Notes under the pieces: generated by a model
The model's database searches: none
What the model was told of the DNA's origin: nothing
Seen by the model: the letters and a program-made list of their open reading frames with translations, nothing else
Shown here: positions 55,854-64,000 of the stretch, piece after piece
Numbering within the stretch: position 1 is the stretch's first letter
Layout: every line of letters starts with the position of its first letter
Assembly (NCBI GenBank): GCA_046297395.1
Contig: JBKCNM010000075.1
Coordinates: forward strand, 22,000-85,999
Length of the DNA stretch: 64,000 bases
Direction: 5' to 3'
From: JBEICQ01 sp046297395
GTDB taxonomy: Bacteria > Bacteroidota > Bacteroidia > UBA4408
Program-made: the position numbers and the translations under genes

Positions 55854-56864
55854 TCAGGGCTCAGACCACAATACCTCTCCTTTGTGGCCGATGTACATAT
55901 TTTTTCCACTCTTGAGAGCGCCTTTCCGCACATAGGCGATGCCACCTTCAAAGTCGCTTGGAAATTCAAATTGATAATCGACAACAACCTTTCCGGACTT
56001 GTCTATAAATCCCCACTTTGAATTTTTATCTGTATCCAGTTTCACGCAGGCAAGTCCTTCATGAAAATGAAATGCGCCAAAGAACTTGGCAGGAATAGCG
56101 ATTTCTCCGTTTTTAGAGATGTAACCGAATTTACCTGTTTTAAAATCTCCTTGTCTCACAAGCGCCATGCCGTCGCTGAAGAAAAAGGCTTTATCGTATT
56201 TCGGTTCAATGGCAAACTTTCCGGATTTCTCAATGAATCCCCATTTGCCGGATTCTTCATTTCCTATACGCACATTGGCCCGGCCTTCGCGAAAATCAAA
56301 GCAGTCGTCGAATTGAGGCTTGATAGCCATGTCTCCATCTTTGGCAATGTAGCCCCATTTACTGCCTTTTTGAGCCGGCTTCACACGGGCGAGTCCTTCA
56401 CTGAAATCAAAGGCCATCTCGTATTGTGGCGGGATTACAGCTTTGCCATTTTTATCAATATAGCCCAACTTATTTCCTTTTTGAATTCTTGCCAATCCCT
56501 GACAAAAGCGATAAGCAAAATCACAATCGGCACTAATCACTTTTTTACCTGTTTTATCGATATAAAACCAATTCTTCCCTTCACGCACAGGCGCAAGCCC
56601 TTCAGAAAATTTTCCCACTTCGTCGAACGAACAGGCAATGGACAGTTTTCCATCCGAGGAAACAAACCCTCTTTTGCCTGCTTGTTTAACTGCATACAAC
56701 CCCTCGCTTCCCTGCTCAGCAAACTGGTATTGGGCAGTTACCAACACCTTTCCGGAGGCATTCACAAAACCATATTTTCCGCCGGACTGGAAGGGGAACA
56801 ATGTTTGGGCGCTGATGCCCACCCGGAGGAGGCAAAGAAGAATGATAGGCAGGGAGGTTCTCAT
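55854..56864 (-). CDS. WG-repeat protein (exported)
   Basis: 336 residues from the ATG at 56864 (MRTSLPIILLCLLRVGISAQ, signal peptide). The rest is a run of WG repeats of about 45-50 residues, such as KWGFIEKSGKFAIEPKYDKAFFFSDGMALVRQG, each starting with the K.G.I...G pattern. WG repeats form beta structures and are common in Bacteroidota envelope proteins. No enzyme domain. The frame extends 240 bases upstream without family sequence. It converges on mutS (10 bases between stops). Confidence 0.85.
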   Translation of the reverse strand: MRTSLPIILLCLLRVGISAQTLFPFQSGGKYGFVNASGKVLVTAQYQFAEQGSEGLYAVKQAGKRGFVSSDGKLSIACSFDEVGKFSEGLAPVREGKNWFYIDKTGKKVISADCDFAYRFCQGLARIQKGNKLGYIDKNGKAVIPPQYEMAFDFSEGLARVKPAQKGSKWGYIAKDGDMAIKPQFDDCFDFREGRANVRIGNEESGKWGFIEKSGKFAIEPKYDKAFFFSDGMALVRQGDFKTGKFGYISKNGEIAIPAKFFGAFHFHEGLACVKLDTDKNSKWGFIDKSGKVVVDYQFEFPSDFEGGIAYVRKGALKSGKNMYIGHKGEVLWSEP

Positions 56865-56998
56865 AATGGCATGGTTAGACAATGTTCTGTATTTATTTTG
56901 GGAATTCAAACACCTCAATAAAACAAAATCTGTTTTTGAACAGTGCAAAGTGAAAATGTGGGCATGTATGCTTACATTTGGCCTGATAGAATTCAGGA

Positions 56999-58042
56999 AT
57001 GGAATATTCCGCAAAACAAATTGCAGGCTTATTGAACGGACGCATCGAAGGAGATGCAGAGGCAATGGTTTCCGGACTTGCCAAGATTGAGGAAGGTACA
57101 CCCGGCACTTTGTGTTTTTTGTCCAATATGGCCTACGAACAGTACGCCTACACCACCGAGTCCTCCATTCTCATTGTGAACGAGGATTTTGTTCCTCAGA
57201 AGCAGGTGCGCCCCACGCTCATCAGGGTTGAAAATGCCTACATGGCTTTTGCCCGGCTTCTGGAGATTGTGAAGACCCATCAGCAGCAAAGCAAAAAAGG
57301 CATCGAACAACCCAGTTTTATTCATCCCACCGCCAAAATAGGAAAGGATGTATATGTTGGTGCTTTTGTGTATATCGGCGAAAACGCCGTGCTGGGAGAC
57401 GGAGCCAAAATTTACCCCCAGGCCTATGTGGGCGACCATGCCTCAATAGGATCCGGCACCGTGCTTTTTTCGGGCGTCAAGGTATACGAGCATTGCATCG
57501 TGGGGAAGGATTGCACGCTGCACTCCGGAGTAATTATCGGAGGAGATGGATTTGGATTTGCCCCCAACACTGACGGAAACTACAAAAAGGTTCCCCAAAC
57601 GGGGAATGTAATCATTGATGATTATGTTGAAGTGGGCGCCAATACCACCATAGACAGGGCCACTCTCGGTTCCACAAAAATTGCCAAGGGGGTTAAACTT
57701 GATAACCTGATTCAGGTTGCACACAATGTGGAGATCGGAGAAAACACGGTGATTGCTGCCCAAAGTGGCATTGCCGGTTCAACCAAGATCGGGGCAAACT
57801 GCATGATAGGTGGACAGGTAGGAATAATCGGTCACCTGCATATTGCTGATGGGGTGAAGATAGCTGCACAAAGTGGGGTAGGACATAGCATCCAAAAAGA
57901 AGGGGAAGTCCTTCAGGGCTCTCCTGCATTTACGATTGGGGAATACAAAAGATCCTATATTGGGTTCAGGAGATTGCCGGAAATTTTAAATGCACTGGGC
58001 CGAATTGAAAAATGGATAAAAGAGCGGGAAACAAGGCCCTGA
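56999..58042 (+). CDS. lpxD: UDP-3-O-acyl-glucosamine N-acyltransferase
   Basis: LpxD adds the second acyl chain in lipid A synthesis. 347 residues: a uridine-binding N-terminal domain of about 100 residues, then left-handed parallel beta-helix hexapeptide repeats (IHPTAKIGKDVYVGAFVYIGENAVLGDG). The catalytic histidine is in IQVAHNVEIGENTVI. A TACATTTG box lies 18 bases upstream (56973-56980) but lacks a good -33 element. It leads the lpxD, lpxC-fabZ, lpxA, PGI/PMI run. Confidence 0.95.
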   Translation: MEYSAKQIAGLLNGRIEGDAEAMVSGLAKIEEGTPGTLCFLSNMAYEQYAYTTESSILIVNEDFVPQKQVRPTLIRVENAYMAFARLLEIVKTHQQQSKKGIEQPSFIHPTAKIGKDVYVGAFVYIGENAVLGDGAKIYPQAYVGDHASIGSGTVLFSGVKVYEHCIVGKDCTLHSGVIIGGDGFGFAPNTDGNYKKVPQTGNVIIDDYVEVGANTTIDRATLGSTKIAKGVKLDNLIQVAHNVEIGENTVIAAQSGIAGSTKIGANCMIGGQVGIIGHLHIADGVKIAAQSGVGHSIQKEGEVLQGSPAFTIGEYKRSYIGFRRLPEILNALGRIEKWIKERETRP

Positions 58043-58075
58043 TTTTTGCTTACTTTGCAGTCCGTTTACTCACAC

Positions 58076-59473
58076 ATGTCTGTAAAACAACAAACCATTG
58101 CATCCGAAGTGTCCATAAGCGGGGTGGGCCTTCATACAGGTGAAGCCTGCACCATTACTCTGTGCCCCTCAGCCGAAAACCACGGAATTGTTTTTCAGCG
58201 TACAGATCTTCCCGATTTACCAAGTATTGCTGCCGATTGTGATTTGGTTGTAGATACAGCAAGGGGAACCACCCTCGGAAAAAATGGGATCAGGGTTCAC
58301 ACGGTTGAACATGTGCTTGCAGCACTTGTTGGCTCTGAGATAGACAACTGCCTGGTAAAGGTAAGTGGCCCCGAAATACCTATTCTGGATGGAAGCGCTG
58401 CTCCCATCATCAATGCCATACAAAATGCAGGCGTAAAAGAGCAAAAAGAGGCGCGCGAGTACTATGAACTTTCGGAAAACCTCGCTTATGAAGACACCTC
58501 CAAAAAAGCCGAATACCTGGCCGTTCCGGCAGACGAATACAGACTCACCGTGATGGTGGATTACAATTCCCCACTGCTGGGTACCCAACACGCCGCCATG
58601 TATCATCTGGGAGAGTTTAAAAAAGAGATTGCACCCTGCCGAACCTTTTGCTTTGTGCACGAACTGGAGTATCTGGTAAAAAATGAACTGATTAAAGGTG
58701 GAGACCTGGATAATGCCATTGTGATTTGCGACAAGGAAGTATCTCAGGAAAAGCTGGATGAATTGGCCTTGCTGCTCAATAAACCCAAAGTAAAAGTGGA
58801 AGGGATGGGTTACCTGAATCATGTTAAGTTGCATTTCCAGAATGAACCGGCAAGGCACAAACTCCTCGACATTGTTGGCGATCTTGCGCTTGTAGGAAAA
58901 CCTATCAAGGGACATGTCCTGGCAGCCCGGCCCGGCCATGCATCCAATGTGGCTTTCGCCAAACTCATCAAAGCACAGATGATGGCAGAAAAGAAAAAGA
59001 AAACGGAATTTCTGCCCTACGATATTTACAAAGAACCACTGATGCAGGTAACAGATATCATGAAACTGCTTCCGCATCGCCCACCCTTTCTGCTCGTAGA
59101 CAAAATCCTGGAGCTCACCGACAGGCGCGTGGTAGGACTAAAAAATGTGAGCATGAACGAGCCTTTTTTCGAAGGACATTTTCCCGGAAGCCCTGTAATG
59201 CCCGGAGTTTTACAGGTAGAAGCCATGGCGCAAACAGGGGGCGTGCTCGTACTTAAAACCGTGCCAGACCCGGAAAACTACCTCACTTATTTTATGAAAA
59301 TAGAACAAGTGAAGTTCAAAAATAAAGTCCTCCCCGGAGATACACTGGTGTTTGTTTTGGAGTTGATTTCACCCATCCGAAGAGGGCTTTGTCATATGAA
59401 AGGGCAAGCCATAGTAGGAAACAAAGTGGTGATGGAAGCGGAAATGCTTGCACAAATAGTAAAAGTAAAATAA
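58076..59473 (+). CDS. lpxC-fabZ: Fused LpxC deacetylase / FabZ dehydratase
   Basis: 465 residues from the ATG at 58076 (MSVKQQTIASEV). The N-terminal part (about 1-315) is LpxC: GVGLHTGE, HTVEHVLAALVG with the zinc ligand, and KGHVLAARPGHASNVAFAK. The C-terminal part (about 320-465) is FabZ: KLLPHRPPFLLVDKIL with the active-site histidine and FFEGHFPGSPVMPGVLQVEAMAQ. The fusion couples lipid A commitment to fatty-acid elongation and is characteristic of Bacteroidota. It lies 33 bases after lpxD and 2 bases before lpxA. Confidence 0.97.
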   Translation: MSVKQQTIASEVSISGVGLHTGEACTITLCPSAENHGIVFQRTDLPDLPSIAADCDLVVDTARGTTLGKNGIRVHTVEHVLAALVGSEIDNCLVKVSGPEIPILDGSAAPIINAIQNAGVKEQKEAREYYELSENLAYEDTSKKAEYLAVPADEYRLTVMVDYNSPLLGTQHAAMYHLGEFKKEIAPCRTFCFVHELEYLVKNELIKGGDLDNAIVICDKEVSQEKLDELALLLNKPKVKVEGMGYLNHVKLHFQNEPARHKLLDIVGDLALVGKPIKGHVLAARPGHASNVAFAKLIKAQMMAEKKKKTEFLPYDIYKEPLMQVTDIMKLLPHRPPFLLVDKILELTDRRVVGLKNVSMNEPFFEGHFPGSPVMPGVLQVEAMAQTGGVLVLKTVPDPENYLTYFMKIEQVKFKNKVLPGDTLVFVLELISPIRRGLCHMKGQAIVGNKVVMEAEMLAQIVKVK

Positions 59474-59475
59474 AC

Positions 59476-60252
59476 ATGATAAGCCCTAAAGCCGATGTTC
59501 ACCCCGATGCAAAAATTGGAAACAATGTGCGCATTGAACCTTTTGCCTTTGTTGAAGCCGATGTAGAAATTGGCGACAACACATGGATTGGCCCCCATGC
59601 TGTTGTGATGAATGGGGCGCGTATCGGAAGACATTGCCAAATTTTTCCGGGGGCAGTCATCTCTGCCATTCCTCAGGATCTTAAATTCTCCGGTGAAGAA
59701 ACCACTGCCATCATAGGCGATCATACCACCGTGAGGGAGTATGTAACCATTAACAGGGGCACGCGCGACAAGCATACTACCCGCGTAGGCAGCCACTGCC
59801 TGCTCATGGCTTATGTGCACATTGCCCATGATTGTATCCTCGGCAACCATATCATTCTGGCAAACAGCGTAAACCTTGCAGGCCATGTGGAAATAGAAGA
59901 TTATGCCATTTTAGAAGGCTTGGTGGCTGTGCAGCAATTTGTGAAGATTGGTGCGCACAGCTTTGTAACAGGAGGAAGCCTGGTGAGAAAAAATGTACCT
60001 CCTTATGTGAAAGCCGCCAGAGAACCGCTCTCCTATGTAGGCATCAACTCAGTAGGCCTCAGGAGAAGAGGATTCAGCAACGAGAGCATTCTCCAGATTG
60101 AAGATATTTACCGTACCATATATGTAAAAGGATACAATGTGACCAATGCACTTAACATTGTAGAAATGGAATCCCCTGCCGGAGAAGAAAAGAATACCAT
60201 CATCCGATTTATCAAAGAAAGCACCAATGGCATCATGCGTGGTGTAATGTAA
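59476..60252 (+). CDS. lpxA: UDP-N-acetylglucosamine acyltransferase
   Basis: LpxA adds the first acyl chain in lipid A synthesis. 258 residues from the ATG at 59476 (MISPKADVHPDAKIG); upstream starts lie within lpxC-fabZ. Hexapeptide repeats run through the first 190 residues, with the catalytic histidine in LMAYVHIAHDCILGNH. The C-terminal helical part is IYVKGYNVTNALNIVE. It follows the lpxC-fabZ stop by 2 bases. Confidence 0.96.
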   Translation: MISPKADVHPDAKIGNNVRIEPFAFVEADVEIGDNTWIGPHAVVMNGARIGRHCQIFPGAVISAIPQDLKFSGEETTAIIGDHTTVREYVTINRGTRDKHTTRVGSHCLLMAYVHIAHDCILGNHIILANSVNLAGHVEIEDYAILEGLVAVQQFVKIGAHSFVTGGSLVRKNVPPYVKAAREPLSYVGINSVGLRRRGFSNESILQIEDIYRTIYVKGYNVTNALNIVEMESPAGEEKNTIIRFIKESTNGIMRGVM

Positions 60253-60263
60253 ATGTAACCGAA

Positions 60264-61253
60264 ATGAAAATGAACGACCTTGTTGCGGCCTTTCCCTCGC
60301 AACTGCAAAAAGCTACAGAAATTGCAAAAGCACAAGTGCTTTTGCCTGCAAAATCAGAAATTCACCATGTATTTATCAGCGGCCTCGGAGGCTCAGGAAT
60401 AGGCGGTACCATTGCCAGGGAATTGGTAGAGAAAGACTGCAAGGTGCCCATCCTTACCAATAAAGATTATTTTGCTCCCTCCTTTATTAATCGCCATACC
60501 CTCTGTATCATTTGCTCCTATTCGGGCAACACAGAAGAAACGGTAAGCGTACTCGAAAAAGTACTCGAAAAAGATGCACATGTGGTATGTATTACTTCAG
60601 GTGGGAAAATTGCAGAGATGGCCAAAGAACACCATCTCTCTTTAGTGCTTATTCCTCCGGGTATGCCTCCCCGCAGTTGCATCGGCTACAGCATGGTGCA
60701 AATCCTGGAAGTGCTCAGCCGCTACTCACTTACACAATCATCTCTGCCTGATATCGAGAAAGGCATGCAGCTGCTGGTGAATGAACAAATGCAAATCCGT
60801 AAAACAGCAGCAGAGATTGCAGGAAAACTCATGGGTAAAATGCCGGTGATATATTCTCTTGGAAATACCGAAGGAATCTCTGTTCGTTTTCGCCAGCAAA
60901 TTAATGAGAACAGCAAAGTGCTTTGCTGGCATCATGTGATTCCCGAAATGAACCACAACGAATTGGTGGGATGGACCACTCCCAACCACGATCTATTTGT
61001 TTTGGTTTGGCGCTATCCTTTTGATTATTCAAGAAGCATCAAAAGACTTGAAATCTGTCGCGAAGTATTTGCAAAATACACACCCCACTATCTCGAACTT
61101 TCAGTGAAAGGAAACTCCCCCGTGGAATGCGCGCTATACGCCATTCATCTGGGAGATTGGATCAGTTGTGAACTGGCCGATTTGCGTGGTGTTGACGCCA
61201 TGGATATTCAGGTGATAGACCACCTGAAATCCACACTGGAAAAAGTTTCCTGA
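60264..61253 (+). CDS. Bifunctional phosphoglucose/phosphomannose isomerase
   Basis: 329 residues of the SIS-domain PGI/PMI family. HVFISGLGGSGIGGTIAREL is the first phosphosugar motif; CIICSYSGNTEETVSVL is the second, SYSGNTEE being diagnostic. LIPPGMPPRSCIGYSMVQIL and VIPEMNHNELVGW (catalytic Glu/His region) complete it. It interconverts glucose-, mannose- and fructose-6-phosphates, linking glycolysis to GDP-mannose supply. It lies 11 bases after lpxA and ends the lipid A run. Confidence 0.9.
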   Translation: MKMNDLVAAFPSQLQKATEIAKAQVLLPAKSEIHHVFISGLGGSGIGGTIARELVEKDCKVPILTNKDYFAPSFINRHTLCIICSYSGNTEETVSVLEKVLEKDAHVVCITSGGKIAEMAKEHHLSLVLIPPGMPPRSCIGYSMVQILEVLSRYSLTQSSLPDIEKGMQLLVNEQMQIRKTAAEIAGKLMGKMPVIYSLGNTEGISVRFRQQINENSKVLCWHHVIPEMNHNELVGWTTPNHDLFVLVWRYPFDYSRSIKRLEICREVFAKYTPHYLELSVKGNSPVECALYAIHLGDWISCELADLRGVDAMDIQVIDHLKSTLEKVS

Positions 61254-61287
61254 TCTGCTTCTTAACATGTTTGCTTCATGCTTTTTA

Positions 61288-61303
61288 TCCTGACTGATCA
61301 GGA
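61288..61303. other. Hairpin after the lipid A operon
   Basis: TCCTGA-CTGA-TCAGGA, a 6-bp stem with a T-run before and an A-run after it, which can extend the pairing with one bulged G. The T-run is on the wrong side for a plus-strand intrinsic terminator, but the hairpin may protect the 3' end of the operon. Confidence 0.4.
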
Positions 61304-61440
61304 GTAAAAAAATGCATGTTTTCTTAAATGGAAAAGTTGGCATTTTTTAGTTTTAACATACTTGTTTAATTCCTCATTGCATTTGTTTAACAAGGATGAT
61401 TTGTTTTCAACTAAAAATTGAAAGGTTCATCCTCAAGTGG

Positions 61441-61471
61441 TTTGCAAATAAATAGGATGCTACAATCTTTG
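61441..61471 (+). promoter_or_regulatory. Promoter of the S74-like gene
   Basis: TTTG (61441-61444), 19 bases, AATCTTTG (61464-61471), one base off TAnnTTTG. The ATG follows at 61491. Confidence 0.6.
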
Positions 61472-61490
61472 TGTTGTAAAAATCTATTTT

Positions 61491-63329
61491 ATGAAACCCC
61501 AATTTATTTTTTTGTTCTTGTTCCTGGCCCTCAGTCGTCAGGCAAGTAAGGCCCAGCAATGGATGTTGGGCGGAAACACCCTCTCGGGAACTGAGTATCT
61601 TGGTTCTAATAACAATCAACCGCTTTCTTTCAGGGCGCATGGCATTGAACTCCTTCGAATGGATCCCACACAATATCGTTTCCTGAGGCTTCAGGACAAC
61701 GGACAGGGAATCATGACGCTCCAGTCAAACGGAACAGCTGCAAGATTAAACTTCACCGGCAATTCAAACCATGTATTAAGAGGCAATGGTACTTTCGGTT
61801 CATTGCCCTGGAGCAACTCGGGCAACTCGGTTTTTACACCGGGTAATTTTAATGTAGGCATAGGAGTGCTTAACCCTACCGAAAAACTCGTTGTGAACGG
61901 AAACATCCTTGTGCAAGGAACAATTACCGCAGCCAATTTAAGCGATATGGGCATGATGACAGCAGACAGCGCCAGCATTGAACGCATGGTAAAAATCAAC
62001 CATGATCTCAAAATTGAAGGAGGAGGAGACATCCAGAATGGACAAGAAAAAAATGAGATCAGCACGCTTACCCAAAATCTTTACATACAGAGCAAGCCGG
62101 GTGTGGCCGCCAATGTTATTGTGGGCGATCATAACAACGCAAAGCTGGGCATCGGAACAGAGCATCCAACAGAGAAGCTGGAAGTAGCGGAAGGGAATGT
62201 TAAACTTCATGGCGATCTGCTTATGCCTCATCAGGCCACTCAGGCCAGCGGTGAATTAGGGCTTGCCGTATTTAATCACCAGGGAAAACTCATCAATGCC
62301 GTAAACGAGCAAGAGATAGATGCCCTATTAAGCGCACCCCTCAGGCGCAGCCTTAATCAAACATTTACACTACATACAAGTGGAGGCCCACTCATGTTCA
62401 ATTGCACAGACCAGTATCATTTCGGTTCAGCAATACAAACCCAGCGACCCCAGTTTCATACTTTTTCCGGGAACGACGACACCAGCTATTTTGATTTGCT
62501 GAGCACTTGCAGCAAGGTGATGATTGGCCCCGGACACTTTCAGGGAGGCCTCGATGAAGGGATGATCGCCGGCATGAAACAGTTAACAGTAAATGGTGAT
62601 ATACAGACGGTAAATGGAGACATACAAACCCGTAATATTTATGCAGATACTTTGGAAGCAGAAAAAGTTGGTGCTGATAGCATTCATGCTGCTACCATCG
62701 ATGCACAATACTATCGTAGAAATGGGCAGCTCATCAATTTTAATCTCTGGGAAGACAACCACAATTGTGCTTATCGATATGGAAGGGTAGGGGTAAACAC
62801 CCACAATCCCATGGCGATGATGCACATCTACCAGGCTCCTCAGGCAGAACCCCTATGGGTTTCCGGAACCACGCGCATTACCCATACGAGCAATACCCAG
62901 CAAAACATCAGCTTTGCCTGTGATGGGTCAAATGGCATGATTGATTTTCAGGATGCCCAGAACAATCAAAATGGCAGGCTTCTGATTAACACACACTCCA
63001 ACAGGGGTACTGTGTTTGGCGGAGATGTATCCATTCAGGGTGTGGTGAATTCCTGCAAAGTGGTTGTAGAGGCATCGTCCTGGTGCGATTATGTATTTGA
63101 TGAGACCTATAAACCCATGCCGCTTGAGGAAGTAGAAAAATTTGTAAAACAAAACAAACATCTTCCTGAGGTACCACCGGCATCCGAGATCGAAAATAAA
63201 AAAGTAGACCTGTTTGCCATGCAACAAATACAAATGAAAAAGATAGAGGAACTGACGCTGTACATGATTGAAATAAAAAAAGAAAACGATGCACTTAAGG
63301 CCTTGCTTACTTCAAGCAATAAAAAGTAA
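61491..63329 (+). CDS. Exported fibre-like protein (S74/tail-spike chaperone-like C-terminus)
   Basis: 612 residues with a signal peptide (FIFLFLFLALSRQASKAQ). The centre carries repeats of the form NVGIG....PTEKLVVNGNILVQGTI and KLGIGTEHPTEKLEVAEGNVKLHGD, as in Bacteroidota fibre proteins. The end is WCDYVFDETYKPMPLEEVEKFVKQNKHLPEVPPASEIENKKVDLFAMQQIQMKKIEELTLYMIEIKKEN, a coiled-coil segment like phage tail-spike S74 chaperone regions. The auto-cleavage residues cannot be confirmed. It is probably a surface trimeric structure. Single gene with its own promoter. Confidence 0.75.
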   Translation: MKPQFIFLFLFLALSRQASKAQQWMLGGNTLSGTEYLGSNNNQPLSFRAHGIELLRMDPTQYRFLRLQDNGQGIMTLQSNGTAARLNFTGNSNHVLRGNGTFGSLPWSNSGNSVFTPGNFNVGIGVLNPTEKLVVNGNILVQGTITAANLSDMGMMTADSASIERMVKINHDLKIEGGGDIQNGQEKNEISTLTQNLYIQSKPGVAANVIVGDHNNAKLGIGTEHPTEKLEVAEGNVKLHGDLLMPHQATQASGELGLAVFNHQGKLINAVNEQEIDALLSAPLRRSLNQTFTLHTSGGPLMFNCTDQYHFGSAIQTQRPQFHTFSGNDDTSYFDLLSTCSKVMIGPGHFQGGLDEGMIAGMKQLTVNGDIQTVNGDIQTRNIYADTLEAEKVGADSIHAATIDAQYYRRNGQLINFNLWEDNHNCAYRYGRVGVNTHNPMAMMHIYQAPQAEPLWVSGTTRITHTSNTQQNISFACDGSNGMIDFQDAQNNQNGRLLINTHSNRGTVFGGDVSIQGVVNSCKVVVEASSWCDYVFDETYKPMPLEEVEKFVKQNKHLPEVPPASEIENKKVDLFAMQQIQMKKIEELTLYMIEIKKENDALKALLTSSNKK

Positions 63330-63432
63330 GATGGAAAACCTGATAAACCATGTATGAGCAAAAAACAGCATAAGAATTAACCGGAATTGAAATCGTCATA
63401 GAACAAATCCTACATATCATGAACCTATATAT

Positions 63433-63530
63433 TCGGTGTGTGTACGCCAAATATCCTAACTATTCTAAATTTTGTTCCGGTCATTCTCTTTACACCGGCC
63501 AATTCTTGACATTTCATTCCGGTTTATCTG
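63433..63530. repeat. Diverged repeat, copy 1
   Basis: Shares with copy 2, at a constant 240-base offset, TCGGTGTG at its left end and, 44 bases further, CCGGTCATTC, then TTTACAYCGGC. CCGGT and ACCGG (63477-63481, 63494-63498) form an inverted pair. The 63330-63843 region is otherwise gene-poor; one frame (63419-63847, 142 codons, very basic, shares ATGA with the next gene) is open through both copies, but I do not recognise its product. Confidence 0.5.
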
Positions 63531-63672
63531 AGAGAAGAAAAGCAAGACGCAGAAACAAAAAAACAAGCAACATCCGGGCCAAGTCATCCATTATTAGCCA
63601 TCATAAATTAAAAAGACTACCGGGAAGTTTAATTTTGCTGAGATTCAAATACTACATTCAATGTTTCTTTCA

Positions 63673-63770
63673 TCGGTGTGTAAATTTTAGAGTTTATTTT
63701 AGAAATTATTTTTTGGCCGGTCATTCATTTTACATCGGCGCATTTCAGCAATTGCTTCCCGGTTTTTTAT
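63673..63770. repeat. Diverged repeat, copy 2
   Basis: Second copy, 240 bases to the right of copy 1. The CCGGT/ATCGG arms (63717-63721 and following) still pair, with one G-T, which is compatible with an RNA hairpin. In the open frame both copies read GHS-aromatic-x-G-x-F, followed by a basic tail. Confidence 0.5.
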
Positions 63771-63843
63771 CCGGAAATTATTCACAAGAAAAACAAAAAT
63801 CGAAAAAGGATAAAGCGCACATAAAAAACAAATTCCACTCGTT

Positions 63844-64000
63844 ATGAACACCCTCTTCAAATTCATCTGCGCAGTTTCATTAACCTTTACACTTGGTTCC
63901 TGTAGGAAAGAAATACACGAGCCCCCGGCAAACACACGAAATCAGAATTTTGTGTATGTAGAAATTGACGGGGAGAAATTTATGGTAGAGGACAGGAGCT
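63844..64000 (+). CDS. Lipoprotein, 5' part only (cut by window end)
   Basis: An ATG at 63844 opens a frame that runs off the window. The first residues are MNTLFKFICAVSLTFTLGSC, a lipoprotein signal with the lipobox cysteine in LGSCRKE, then IHEPPANTRNQNFVYVEIDGEKFMVEDRS. The rest is missing, so the family cannot be named. It would be anchored in the envelope. Confidence 0.7.
   Translation, partial: MNTLFKFICAVSLTFTLGSCRKEIHEPPANTRNQNFVYVEIDGEKFMVEDRS

Overview
The window is a stretch of chromosome from a member of the Bacteroidota. Lineage signs read directly from the sequence are: an lpxC-fabZ fusion inside an lpxD / lpxC-fabZ / lpxA run; secreted proteins with type IX secretion (T9SS) C-terminal sorting domains; lipoproteins of the DUF4270 type; a panC | glycogen-synthase-like / DUF4270 / glmS arrangement; and promoters of the TTTG-N19/20-TAnnTTTG kind instead of -35/-10 boxes. 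Shine-Dalgarno sequences are almost absent. No insertion sequence, prophage, CRISPR array or rRNA was seen. One tRNA gene (Cys) is present.

Layout. 1-5.6 kb: plus-strand run pyrC, purD, alanine dehydrogenase, a small membrane protein, and a secreted N-formylglutamate-amidohydrolase-like protein. 5.8-10 kb: outer-membrane surface-antigen protein and mnmG, separated by a 1.1 kb gene-free region with three parS-like palindromes. 10-18.7 kb: methyltransferase, S9 peptidase, dolichol-phosphate-mannose-synthase-like transferase, RlpA-like protein, MORN-type repeat protein, mnmA, lipoprotein, secreted subtilase. 18.8-23.2 kb: minus-strand polysaccharide cluster (GT2, two sugar-nucleotide epimerases, GT4). 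23.4-29.5 kb: ACMSD-type decarboxylase facing a nadA / repeat protein / histidine kinase / LytTR regulator operon. 30-33.5 kb: rpiB, LutB-like Fe-S protein, GT87 membrane mannosyltransferase, a small HTH gene that overlaps it tail to tail, and tRNA-Cys. 33.5-38.2 kb: lipoprotein, cellulase-like TIM-barrel protein, polysaccharide deacetylase, fbp. 38.2-46.6 kb: GNAT, hldD, GtrA, glmS operon, panC, flippase-like membrane protein, rfaE2. 46.6-55.8 kb: radA, mutL, two rhomboids, a secreted cyanophycinase-like protein, mutS. 55.8-64 kb: WG-repeat protein, lpxD, lpxC-fabZ, lpxA, PGI/PMI, an S74-like fibre protein, a duplicated unexplained element, and the start of a lipoprotein cut by the window end.

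Taken together, the genes are mostly housekeeping: pyrimidine, purine, NAD and pantothenate synthesis, tRNA wobble modification (mnmG and mnmA), and mismatch repair (mutS, mutL, radA). A strong envelope theme is layered on top: lipid A, heptose (hldD and rfaE2), glucosamine-6-phosphate, surface glycan transferases and exported hydrolases. The most unusual items are the parS-like cluster beside mnmG, a glycogen synthase reduced to its N-terminal domain, a MutL whose endonuclease motifs look eroded, palindromes between tRNA-Cys and the HTH gene, and a diverged 240-bp-offset duplication near the right end.
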